Shown piece after piece: positions 53,788-63,500 of a DNA stretch of 64,000 bases (the stretch's first letter is position 1; each line of letters starts with the position of its first letter). The notes below the pieces were generated by a model, which worked only from the letters and a program-made list of their open reading frames with translations, was not told the DNA's origin and searched no databases. Source of the DNA: Bacteroidota bacterium (GTDB lineage Bacteria > Bacteroidota > Bacteroidia > AKYH767-A > OLB10); the NCBI GenBank assembly GCA_016717725.1, contig JADKFA010000044.1, positions 62,001 through 126,000 on the forward strand, in the 5' to 3' direction. Position numbers and translations under genes: made by a program.

Positions 53788-56433
53788 CTACAACTTCACA
53801 AAACGAGAGGAATAACGGTTGTTGCCAGAAACATAAAGGATCGTATACATTCCGGGATCAATAGCATTCATACTCATTTTGTAAAGTTCATTTGTCGGAT
53901 TCACTTTCTCATTCCAAATCAAACGTCCTTGAAGATCGTAAACCATCAACATTCCATGCAGAACACTTTCGGGTAAACTAATATTTAAAACATCTTTTGC
54001 AGGGTTCGGATGCATATTTAACTTTCCGTTTGCTACCCATTCATTAATAGCTGTTGTTTGTACAATCGCTGTCACTGCATTATTGGTTATGACGGGGCTA
54101 TTATAATCAAAATAAATAAAGGCTTTATTTCTGATGGTTTCTCCAGGCAACAAGTTAGTAAGTGGACGAATGGAATACTGCACAAATCCCATCGACTGTT
54201 CATGGTTAGTGCCGCTATCGGGCAGCACGATTCCAGGAAAATCAAACTTTAACATCCGTGAATTTTTTGTGTATTCTATATTCACAGGATGAGAAGATGC
54301 TTCAAACTCAAAAGAAGAATCCAACAATTTTGAAGGAAGATTATTAATTACACTTACGATGGTGGCGGGAGCGTTACCTGTATTTTGAAAACGTATGGTA
54401 TACCTAAGAACAGGATTTGATGGTAGTGTGTTGTATTCAATAGTTCGTTTATCAACGAGAATATCATTGGGATCATAACTTCCTCTGACAATCGATTCCC
54501 ACGTAGCATTATTATCACTGGGCGCAAAATCAGTAACGATGGGTAAGGCCCGAGCATAGGAATTTAAAATGGATCCTACCTGAATACTAGTATCTAGTTT
54601 GACGGTCACACTCATTATTTTACTTTGTCCAGGAACGATTACTCCGATATCCCATAGCACAGAATCAGAAGTTAACAAAATTGGAATGGATGTAGAAGAG
54701 ACATAAGAGATATTTGGATAAAGTCGGAAATAGATTTGCGCAGGGACAAGAACGGTACCTTTATTTTCACAACTTATCATATACGTTGCACTAAATCCAG
54801 GACGAACAATTGCGGGTGGAGCTAAAGAAATTTTAAGATCTTGAATGAACACATTGGGATGAAGAATATAATCATTCAGTGAATCTGTTTGTTTAAACCC
54901 TGTAAAGTTGGCTGTATTCAAAGCAGGATTTACTCCGTAGTAAGGATTCGACTCGGTTAAAAAATTGTATGTGCTATCTAAAACTAACATTTTGTAAGTT
55001 CCATCATAGCTAACATATGAATGGTAATTTGAATCGGTAGTTTGAATTTTTAAATTTTGAGGAACAAAATCACCCGAATCTTTCATTGAATTTGAATTCA
55101 TATCGGTAAAAACATTTCCGGTTATTTCGTTAAAATTTTCTGTAAGAGTAAACAACCAACTATCAGAGTACGATCTCCTGAAAATTGCCCGATCAAATCC
55201 TTTTTCAGAATAGCTAGAAGCTACTACCAACAAATCACTATTAGGAAGAAGTCCGATCCCAACTCCATGGTCGATATGGTCGGCTCCAAAGGTTTTATCC
55301 CATAACTTTATACCATTTGCGGACAATTTTACGATCCAAGCATCTGAAGTCCCTCGGCACATTTCACTTTTATCAAATCCTATTTTCGAAACCGAAGTAC
55401 CCGCAATAAAAATTTCACCTGTAGTACTTAAACACATATCAATTGGCTCATCAGAATATATTCCCCCAATTGTATTATCCCATACATAGGTTCCAAGACT
55501 ATCTACTTTTACCACCCAAATATCATCATTTGCACCTAAACCTATTGAATTTTCAGTTTTCCAAGGAGAAACATCCCCACCTGAAGAAGAAGCGATAAGA
55601 AATCCATTGTCGGACGTGTTTAAAATTATTCTATGCTGGTCCATTCCGGTACTGTAGATATTCTGATGCCAAAGTACATTTCCAAGGCTATCCAATCTAA
55701 ACAGACAAGAGATATAATTATTAATTTTATGGGTTCCAACGGCGGCATATCCTCCATCGGGAACTTGAATAATATCATAAATATGGATTTCGGATGCTCC
55801 CGGAATTGTAACCACGTTTTGCCATTGGATCATTCCCGTTGAATCCAATTTTACTAGCCAAGCATCATATTGCCCGAATAGTGGTACTGTTTTCTCTAAG
55901 CCAATGGGAGAATTGGTACCAATTACCATAATTACTCCATTATCACTTGTAGTATCCATACAATTCAAGTAGTCTTGGATTGGACCGCGAATTGTATTCT
56001 GCCATATAATATTGCCGTTTGCATCCAATTTAAGCAACCAGGGATCATTAAAATTTGAACTTTCCGTTTTATTGCCACCAACTACGGAGTATGACGTTCC
56101 GCTAACAAAATATCCACCGTTCTTGGCTACCCTTATTTTTCTTGGGTCGTCGGCAGCTCCTCCACCATATCGCTTCTGCCATTGTATTTTCTTGTTGGCA
56201 TTATACTTCACTACCCAATAGTCAGTAGCTCCATATGAAGGTTCTGTTACTTCAAAACCTTCTGCACCCGAAAGACGCACAGCCACTATAAAACCACTAT
56301 CTGGCGTCACAGCCAATTCACTAGGCCAAGACTGATCAGGGGAACCAGCCGCGGTCTGCCAGTTAATAACTTGAGCAAAAGCGGAAGTCGTTGCGATTAA
56401 TGTCAAAAAAACAAATAGCAAAATCCTTTTCAT
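53788..56433 (-). CDS. Large T9SS secreted protein with propeller-like repeats
   Basis: An 881-aa secreted protein with signal peptide MKRILLFVFLTLIATTSAFA. Residues 20-430 form a repeat series in which GG or GAD, a tryptophan, KLDANGNIIWQNT and similar phrases recur (DYWVVKYNANKKIQWQKRYG; DAWLVKLDSTGMIQWQNVVT; DIWVVKVDSLGTYVWDNTIG), as in beta-propeller proteins. A SdrD-B-like segment (ITGNVFTDMNSNSMKDSGDF) and the FDPNDILVDKRTIEYNTLPS ... LRYTIRFQNTGNAPATIVSV repeat domain follow, then a sorting domain (LNMHPNPAKDVLNISLPESV; GMYTILYVSGNNRYSSRFVK). The second half matches the neighbour at 50989 in plan, so the two may be related by duplication. Confidence 0.82.
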   Translation of the reverse strand: MKRILLFVFLTLIATTSAFAQVINWQTAAGSPDQSWPSELAVTPDSGFIVAVRLSGAEGFEVTEPSYGATDYWVVKYNANKKIQWQKRYGGGAADDPRKIRVAKNGGYFVSGTSYSVVGGNKTESSNFNDPWLLKLDANGNIIWQNTIRGPIQDYLNCMDTTSDNGVIMVIGTNSPIGLEKTVPLFGQYDAWLVKLDSTGMIQWQNVVTIPGASEIHIYDIIQVPDGGYAAVGTHKINNYISCLFRLDSLGNVLWHQNIYSTGMDQHRIILNTSDNGFLIASSSGGDVSPWKTENSIGLGANDDIWVVKVDSLGTYVWDNTIGGIYSDEPIDMCLSTTGEIFIAGTSVSKIGFDKSEMCRGTSDAWIVKLSANGIKLWDKTFGADHIDHGVGIGLLPNSDLLVVASSYSEKGFDRAIFRRSYSDSWLFTLTENFNEITGNVFTDMNSNSMKDSGDFVPQNLKIQTTDSNYHSYVSYDGTYKMLVLDSTYNFLTESNPYYGVNPALNTANFTGFKQTDSLNDYILHPNVFIQDLKISLAPPAIVRPGFSATYMISCENKGTVLVPAQIYFRLYPNISYVSSTSIPILLTSDSVLWDIGVIVPGQSKIMSVTVKLDTSIQVGSILNSYARALPIVTDFAPSDNNATWESIVRGSYDPNDILVDKRTIEYNTLPSNPVLRYTIRFQNTGNAPATIVSVINNLPSKLLDSSFEFEASSHPVNIEYTKNSRMLKFDFPGIVLPDSGTNHEQSMGFVQYSIRPLTNLLPGETIRNKAFIYFDYNSPVITNNAVTAIVQTTAINEWVANGKLNMHPNPAKDVLNISLPESVLHGMLMVYDLQGRLIWNEKVNPTNELYKMSMNAIDPGMYTILYVSGNNRYSSRFVKL

Positions 56434-56908
56434 AGCATTACATCAAGTTCAGATAAATTTCAAAGTAAATGTACGTAAAATTTTATATCCCCTAATATTA
56501 TTATTTGAGGCGTTGATGTATTCAAAGGAACTGCTTTTTTAATTAAACTACTGAGTGAAAGGCTTTATTCTGAAATGAAAATTTAGCTTCGGATACTATT
56601 TTTGCTGCAAGCTTCAAGCTACAAGAAAATTTAATTGAGACCATTATAAAATTTCGCTTCGGATATATTTTTTTGCTTCAAGCTGCAAGCTGCAAGGAGA
56701 ATTTTGGTAAGAAGCGAATGATTTTATGCTTTAATCGAACTGCGCGAGGTAGACAAGATCGCGAAACTTCGCGACCAACCCGAAGTTAGGATCCGAATTG
56801 TTTTTTCAATTGCAAATAATAAACATTTGTTGTCGAAAACAAATGTTTGCAATCGCGTTTAGAGTGGGGAGAGTCCCGCTAACTATTGGGATTCTATTCC
56901 ACTTAAAA
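56434..56908. repeat. Intergenic region with AAGCTACAAG-type repeats and a duplicated block
   Basis: No gene is visible. A block of roughly 75 bp is duplicated in tandem (about 56577-56634 and 56651-56706); both copies contain GCTTCGGATA followed by GCAAGCTTCAAGCTACAAG or GCTTCAAGCTGCAAGCTGCA. GCGAAACTTCGCGACC lies at 56761-56776, one copy of the palindrome family seen at 44314 and 60439. Confidence 0.75.
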
Positions 56909-59668
56909 CTATTGCTTAACAAACTTTCCATGAAAAACATTTTCGCCTGATTGCACTTCAATAATATAATTTCCCGAAAGCAAATTACTAATATCGATAG
57001 CATGACCTTCGTGTTGTTGCAAGAGTGGTTTGCTATCCAATAACAAGCGTCCTGTGATATCAAAAATACGAAGTAGTGAATTGCCATTCACAAACTGAGA
57101 GCTGCGAATAAACAACTTATCGCTAGCTGGAGAAGGATACACCGTTAAAGTTTTATAGGGGGCATTCAATTGATTAATTCCCACAGTACAATTCACAACG
57201 GTACTTGAAATTTCAGAAGTGAGTAAGCAAGAACTGGGTCCAGAAATTTCAACTGTAAAATCGGCTTCATCAAACACCCAAATTGCAGCGGCATTACTAT
57301 TTGCTATTGGCTGACCATTCCTAAACCATTGATAAGAGAATGAAGGACTAACATAGGTTGACAAAAGAAGACTATCCCCTGCGCAAAAAATTAAAGAATC
57401 TTGATAGAAAACTCTTGCACTATCCACGATCAACGCAGCATAAGCAAGAGATGTTGTTGTACAGGTGTCTTCTGGACGAATCACATCTACAGAATACAGT
57501 CCACTGGAAGTCGCTAAATACTTCCAACTAGTAGCTCCAGGTATCAATACACCATCTTTCCTCCAAGCATACAGCAAGCCTTCATCGGAATTAGCTCTAT
57601 ACTTCACCACATTTCCAACACATGTTACACTGTCACTTTCTATAGTAATCGTAACATCAGGTGCTTTTACAGTAACTGTAATGGGAACTCTATTGCTCAC
57701 ACAAGTGCCATAGTCGATACAAACATAAAACGTAGTGGTAGAATCTACAATTGACAAGTAAGTACTACCTCCTTGTTGCAATAAGGTTCCACCTGTAGAA
57801 TCTGAATACCATAAGATCGTATCATTTCCTGAAACATGACAGGTAGGAACGCCTGCACTGCATTGTATTGAATTAAAAACATACGGAACAGAAGAGGGTC
57901 TATTTGGCAATAATAGTGAGTCTTTCAGTGTGCAACCATTCGCATCTGTAATGGTTAAATAATGTTGACTACTTCCTCCAGGAAGCACTACTGTATCCGT
58001 AGTTGCGCCTGTTGACCATAAATAATTATAAGGAGATTGTCCTCCTGTCGCAGTGGCGACAACATTGTATAAGTTTGGATTACAGAAAAATGTTTTTTCG
58101 CCCGAAAATACATTCCCCATTCTTCTTACAAATACCACAGCTGTATCGCTCAAAGAACCATTACTCAAGACATACGAAAATTGATCTATTGAAAAACAAG
58201 AAACACCAGGAGTATATTCCACGCTATTTCCATTAATATTTACGGTACCAAAAGTTGGAGGATCTAACATAACAATGGAGGGAATAGATCCTGTAGGAAT
58301 CATATCATTTTCCAACACAGGAATCACTTCCATAGTCACTCCCTTGAGTTGATAAAAATCATTGCTTGCGGTAAGTTTTTGCACATAGGAAGAATCATCT
58401 TTAAATAAATCTTCAAAAGTAAGAAAGGGTAATCCGAGAGAATCCACATAATCGATCAAGCTCAATGCATCACTTTGCATGGTTGTTTCCACATCGGTAT
58501 AAAGTGGCGATGGAGTAGTTACGATGGTACCAAAATCAAGAACGATAAGTCCTTTATGTTTTATGCAACTGTCTACATACGTTTTCATTTGACCAATCAA
58601 CAAAGGATTACCATTTAGATTCGGTCCTGCGATGGCAGAAGTAGGTCTGAAAAATCCAAAATTAAATGGATTAGAGATAGGAAGATTGCTCACGTCTTGC
58701 GATTGCTTCCGAACACTTTTATACTGCCCATAATCGGATATCTCCTTCATGATGGCAGGAGTAATATTGTCCTTCGGAATTGCGAAACACCAACTTGCAT
58801 TAAAGCCTGCATTCACAAATGAATCCAATGCAAACAGTCTATATCGAGCTTGCGGAGAGAGGAAAGGCAGCTGATCATAATACGACCCATGGCTAGAGCA
58901 ACTCCATCCCAATTGATGTACAAGCGTATCAATTCGTTCCAATCCAATCGAAACAAAAGGAATCGCATTATACGTTTCAACCGTCAAGTCGCGAGCGAAA
59001 CTATAATTAAAATCAATATTTGCTCTTATTCCTTTTGATAGCAGGTAGGGTGTTAAGAGCGTATCGGCTTGATCGCGATAACGATTAAAATTGACAGAAG
59101 CTACGGGACCACGCGCTGTGATAGTTTTGATTTCATCAATCCATACTTCTGTAATCTCTTCACAGTTTGTCGCTTCAAAGCTAATGTAAGTAACGTGTTC
59201 GAGTGAAGCTAGCTCAGCGGGATTCACCAATACACCCGTGAGATTTTCACCCGCTTGATGCCATTCAGTACTGGGTAAATTAAACCCATTTTGGGTTTCC
59301 TTCGTTACTTCCTTCACTTTGTAACGACCACCACTGGCTGTATTCACAAATACATTAACGCCATTAATCGCGTGGGCTCTTTTACAAACCGTATAAATAT
59401 TTTTATTGCGAAGATCTAAATCGATAGTATATAAGTAAAGAATCGCAGTACCCGAGTTAGCAGGGAGCGTCCACTTAATACTACGTGGATTATTATGACC
59501 CACGGCACTATCTACTTCTATTTTCGATAATCTATTCGACCAAAACTGTGATAAATTATCTCCTTTCGACAAATACTCATACGCCGTGGAGTCGGGTTGC
59601 CAATTATTTCTTTGCGCAGTAACCGTAGAACAAATGAAGATGGAAAAAATAAAGATAAATTGTTTCAT
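56909..59668 (-). CDS. T9SS secreted protein with NodB-like deacetylase domain
   Basis: A 919-aa secreted protein, signal peptide MKQFIFIFSIFICSTVTAQ. The first 190 residues look like a carbohydrate-binding beta-sandwich (FWSNRLSKIEVDSAVGHNNP; RARGPVASVNFNR-like joint). Residues about 190-440 resemble a polysaccharide deacetylase barrel: SVNFNRYRDQADTLLTPYLL, LGWSCSSHGSYYDQLP and LIVLDFGTIVTT. The metal-binding pattern is imperfect, so activity is uncertain. An Ig/cadherin-like piece (PVLENDMIPTGSIPSIVMLD), a SprB-type repeat (ATGGQSPYNYLWSTGATTDT), two Ig-like domains and a sorting domain (LTVYPSPASDKLFIRSSQFV; GNYIIEVQSGENVFHGKFVK) follow. It is the last of the three large genes between dinB and dnaE. 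Confidence 0.82.
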   Translation of the reverse strand: MKQFIFIFSIFICSTVTAQRNNWQPDSTAYEYLSKGDNLSQFWSNRLSKIEVDSAVGHNNPRSIKWTLPANSGTAILYLYTIDLDLRNKNIYTVCKRAHAINGVNVFVNTASGGRYKVKEVTKETQNGFNLPSTEWHQAGENLTGVLVNPAELASLEHVTYISFEATNCEEITEVWIDEIKTITARGPVASVNFNRYRDQADTLLTPYLLSKGIRANIDFNYSFARDLTVETYNAIPFVSIGLERIDTLVHQLGWSCSSHGSYYDQLPFLSPQARYRLFALDSFVNAGFNASWCFAIPKDNITPAIMKEISDYGQYKSVRKQSQDVSNLPISNPFNFGFFRPTSAIAGPNLNGNPLLIGQMKTYVDSCIKHKGLIVLDFGTIVTTPSPLYTDVETTMQSDALSLIDYVDSLGLPFLTFEDLFKDDSSYVQKLTASNDFYQLKGVTMEVIPVLENDMIPTGSIPSIVMLDPPTFGTVNINGNSVEYTPGVSCFSIDQFSYVLSNGSLSDTAVVFVRRMGNVFSGEKTFFCNPNLYNVVATATGGQSPYNYLWSTGATTDTVVLPGGSSQHYLTITDANGCTLKDSLLLPNRPSSVPYVFNSIQCSAGVPTCHVSGNDTILWYSDSTGGTLLQQGGSTYLSIVDSTTTFYVCIDYGTCVSNRVPITVTVKAPDVTITIESDSVTCVGNVVKYRANSDEGLLYAWRKDGVLIPGATSWKYLATSSGLYSVDVIRPEDTCTTTSLAYAALIVDSARVFYQDSLIFCAGDSLLLSTYVSPSFSYQWFRNGQPIANSNAAAIWVFDEADFTVEISGPSSCLLTSEISSTVVNCTVGINQLNAPYKTLTVYPSPASDKLFIRSSQFVNGNSLLRIFDITGRLLLDSKPLLQQHEGHAIDISNLLSGNYIIEVQSGENVFHGKFVKQ

Positions 59669-60547
59669 AAACTATTATTTAAATTGAAATTGTTTGGTAA
59701 TGAATTATTCACTGCTATAAATCAAGTGCTAACTGCATGTTTTGTGTAAGTCACGAAGATACAAATTGAAAGCATTCGGTACAAATTAGATTGATTTTTA
59801 ACCTCGTCACTTTCCAACAGACTGCTTTTTATATCATTTCGTCTTCCAATAAGGCCAAATAACATACAAAACAATTCGAAAAAAGGATAAAACAGCGATT
59901 GGTACATAAGTTCACATTTACTAATTGTTTACACCTTGTTATTACCCTTGTGGGCGACGAATATTAATTCGTCATTCGATTTGGGTCTATTACTTTCAAC
60001 CCAATTGTCTTCCTTTTGATGGGCTTGCACTTATAAGTCAGGATATATATCCTTGTTGATTGCCTGGCGATCACAAATCAAATTTTTTCTGTTTCTCGTA
60101 CAATTACTTAGCTATCCTAGTGTAATTTTGTCTTGGAGGATCTTGTTTTATGTTTATCTTGCAATCATACTATTTGATCATAATACAATCATACAATATG
60201 GACACAATCGATCTTATTTTAAAAGCGCTCCGCTATGCGCCACTCTGCCTAATGGGCGTGGGAACCATGATGCTTCTTTGGTTACAAGTGAAGGAACTGA
60301 AGAAATCCTGATGCTAGTGCGGGTATAAATCTCAAGGGCCAAGGATGAACTATAAACGCAAAACTTCGTGAATCGTCCGTAGTAATGTGACAGTATCGAG
60401 ATCGTTTATCTGTTAATCAGGTAGGATTAGATCCCATTGCGAAGCCTCGCGACCAACATCTTGGCAGTTGTAAACAGGTAGGACTAGATTCCGTTGCGAA
60501 GCATCGTGATCATCTAATGTCTAACATCCAAAATCCAACATCCCGCC
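59669..60547. other. Long gap with repeats and one possible 37-aa ORF
   Basis: Most of this 880 bp shows no clear gene. A small frame at 60198-60311 reads MDTIDLILKALRYAPLCLMG then VGTMMLLWLQVKELKKS, a possible single-pass membrane peptide, at low confidence. From 60410 to 60505 a block of about 50 bp is repeated with changes (AGGTAGGATTAGATCCCATT and AGGTAGGACTAGATTCCGTT), each followed by a GCGAAGCCTCGC-type palindrome (60439-60454 is the clearer copy). Confidence 0.55.
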
Positions 60548-63500
60548 ATGTACCTCAATTGCCACAGCTGGTTCAGCTTTCATTATGGAACGCTCTCGAT
60601 TGAGAAGTTGTTGGAGGAAGCACAAAGATTAGGAGTAAAAAAACTGGTATTAACCGACATTAATAACACTTCCGGCGTTCTCGACTTCATCCGCTTGGCT
60701 CCGAAATATGGCGTGGAGCCAGCGGTAGGAATTGAGTTTCGTCAAGGCGATACCGTTAGATTCATCGGCATTGCAAAAAATAACGAAGGCTTCGAGGAAC
60801 TGAACCGATACCTCAGCGATTGTCTCCGCCAAGGAGCCGCCGAAGGAGAAAGTTCCGGCAACCGCGATGCCATCGTCCCCAAAGAAATTCCATGTTTCAG
60901 GAACGTTGTGGTTATCTTACCTGTTAAACTGTCATCCCTCGACCCTCTCTCGTCTCATGTTGAGATGGGAGGGGAGAGTGCGGAGAAGGAGATGGGAGTG
61001 TGGAGTCCCGCAGCGCCGTCGGCAAGCCTTTGGCGGCCGATGGATAGCTATCGGGAGGAGAGTGGGAGATGGGAGAGTGGGAGATGGGAGAGTGGAAGAT
61101 GGGAGAGTGGGAGCGCGGAGAGTGGGAGTGAGAGAGAGGAGAAGAGAGAGGGGAAGAGCGGAGTGCGGAGTTGGAAGAATGAGAATGAGAATGAGAGCGC
61201 GGAACCGAGTAATTATTTTGTTGAGGCGCCTTCAAGTAACCAAGTTCTCGGGTTAGAACGAACAGACATTAGTCAAGAGCTAATCACGAAGCCAATTGAC
61301 CAGCAAGAACCCCGCAGTACTGCGGGTCAACATCGCGACCAGAAGCCAGAAGCCCGCAGTACTGCGGGACAGAAGCTAGCAGCCAATCACGAGGCTTCGC
61401 GACCAGCAGCTAGAGACCAGCAGCAAGCACCCATCGGCTTCGCTCAGGGTACAGCTAGAAGCAAGAAGCTAGAAGCCAGAAGCCAGAAGCCCGCAGTACT
61501 GCGGGATAGCAGCCTTTTCTACGGAGTAGCCCCCTCCGATTTATCTCGACTTCCATTTTCGGAATTTAAAGATTGCCTCCACCAGTGTGTCATCCTCTGG
61601 CCGGTGACCGTGCGCAACAAAACGGATTTTAATATTCACCGACTCCTCTGCGCCATCGGACACAATACATTATTAAGTAGGGTTCCGCCCAACGTGAATT
61701 GCAGTCGGGAAGAAGTGATGTTGCCTATTGAGGATATCCACAACCGTTATAAAGATTTTCCGCAGCTCATCCACAACACGGAAAAAGTAATGCGCGAATG
61801 TCATATCGCTTTCGATTTCCACGAACCTAAAAACAAAAAAACATTTTGCGGCAGTAAAGGCATCGACACCGAACTACTGAGTCGTGAAACATGGAAAGGA
61901 GTTGAATACCGCTACGGAAAAACTTTTTCGTTGGAGATTCGTGAACGCGTAGAGAAAGAGTTGCGTATGATTAACGAGCTCGGCTTCGCTGCTTATTTCC
62001 TCATCAACTGGGACATCGTGCGTTATGCACAACGACGTGGTTATTTCTACGTAGGGAGAGGTAGTGGCGCCAACAGCATCGTCGCCTACTGTTTGCGCAT
62101 CACGGATGTGGATCCCATCGACCTCGATTTATACTTCGAACGATTTATTAATCCCTTCCGACAAAACCCGCCCGACTTCGATCTCGATTTTAGCTGGAAG
62201 GATCGCGATGATTTAACAGCGTATATTTTTCGTCGCTATGGCGAAGAGCATACCGCATTACTCGCAACGTACAGTACGTATCAAAGCAAGGCCATTGTGC
62301 GTGAGTTAGGAAAAAGTTTTTGGACTTCCGAAAGAAGAGATCGATGCCTTGCAAAACACGCGCGATGGAGAAAGTGCGGGAGAAGGATTGGCGAAACTGA
62401 TTCGTGAATTTAGTTTGTTGATGCACGATTTTCCGCATCACCTCAGCATCCATGCCGGTGGTGTGATCATCAGCGAAAAACCTATCGCCTGTTATACGGC
62501 ACTCAATCATCCGCCCAAAGGATTTCCCGTGACACAATTCAGCATGTTAGAATCGGAAGACATTGGCTTGTACAAGTACGATATTTTAAGTCAGCGTGGA
62601 CTCGGACATATTCGTGATGCGGTGGACATCGTAAAAAAAAATCGCGGCATCGACATCGACATTCATCAGATCAAAGCTTTTAAGAAAGATGAAAAAATAA
62701 AAGCACTGATTCGCAATGGACGCTGCATGGGTTGCTTTTATGTAGAGAGTCCTGCCATGCGGATGTTGTTAAAAAAATTGCAAGTAGATACTTATATTCA
62801 ACTGGTGGCGGCAAGTTCCATTATTCGGCCCGGTGTAGCAAGGAGTGGGATGATGCGCGAATACATTCTCCGCACACATGATCCAAATCGAAGAACGTAT
62901 ATACATCCCGTTATGAAAGAGCTGATGGAAGAAACGTATGGCATCATGGTGTATCAGGAAGATGTGATTAAGGTGGCGCATCACTTCGCGGGACTCGATT
63001 TGAGCGAAGCCGATGTCTTGCGTAGAGGGATGAGTGGGAAGTTTAGGAGTCGGGAAGAGTTTCAAAAAATTCGCGATAAGTTTTTTTCCTCATGCAACGA
63101 GAAAGGATATCCGTTGTCGATCACGGATGAAGTGTGGAGGCAGATTGAAAGTTTCGCAGGGTATTCCTTCTCCAAGGGACACTCGGCGAGCTATGCCGTA
63201 GAGAGTTATCAGAGTTTATATTTGAAGGCGCATTATCCACTTGAGTTTATGGTGGGCGTGATTAATAACTTCGGTGGATTTTACAATACCGAATTCTATG
63301 TTCACGAAGCGCGTATGCAAGGAGCGAACATCCACGCGCCCGACGTCAATAGGAGCATCTACTTAACGGATATCCACGACCGTGATATTTACTTGGGCTT
63401 CATCCATCTTCAAAACATACAATTGCAACTCTGCGAAACCCTCATACACGAACGCAATACCAACGGACTTTTCATTGACCTCGCCGACTTCATGCGTCGT

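Noticed and set aside
60053..60328. 91-aa plus ORF before dnaE
   Set aside because: Mixed hydrophobic text without a recognisable domain, in another frame from the more plausible 37-aa frame; no support for either beyond openness.
60867..61256. 129-aa Arg/Gly-rich plus ORF and opposite Ser/His-rich ORF inside dnaE
   Set aside because: They are shadows of the low-complexity dnaE insert, with period-derived sequence and no independent support.
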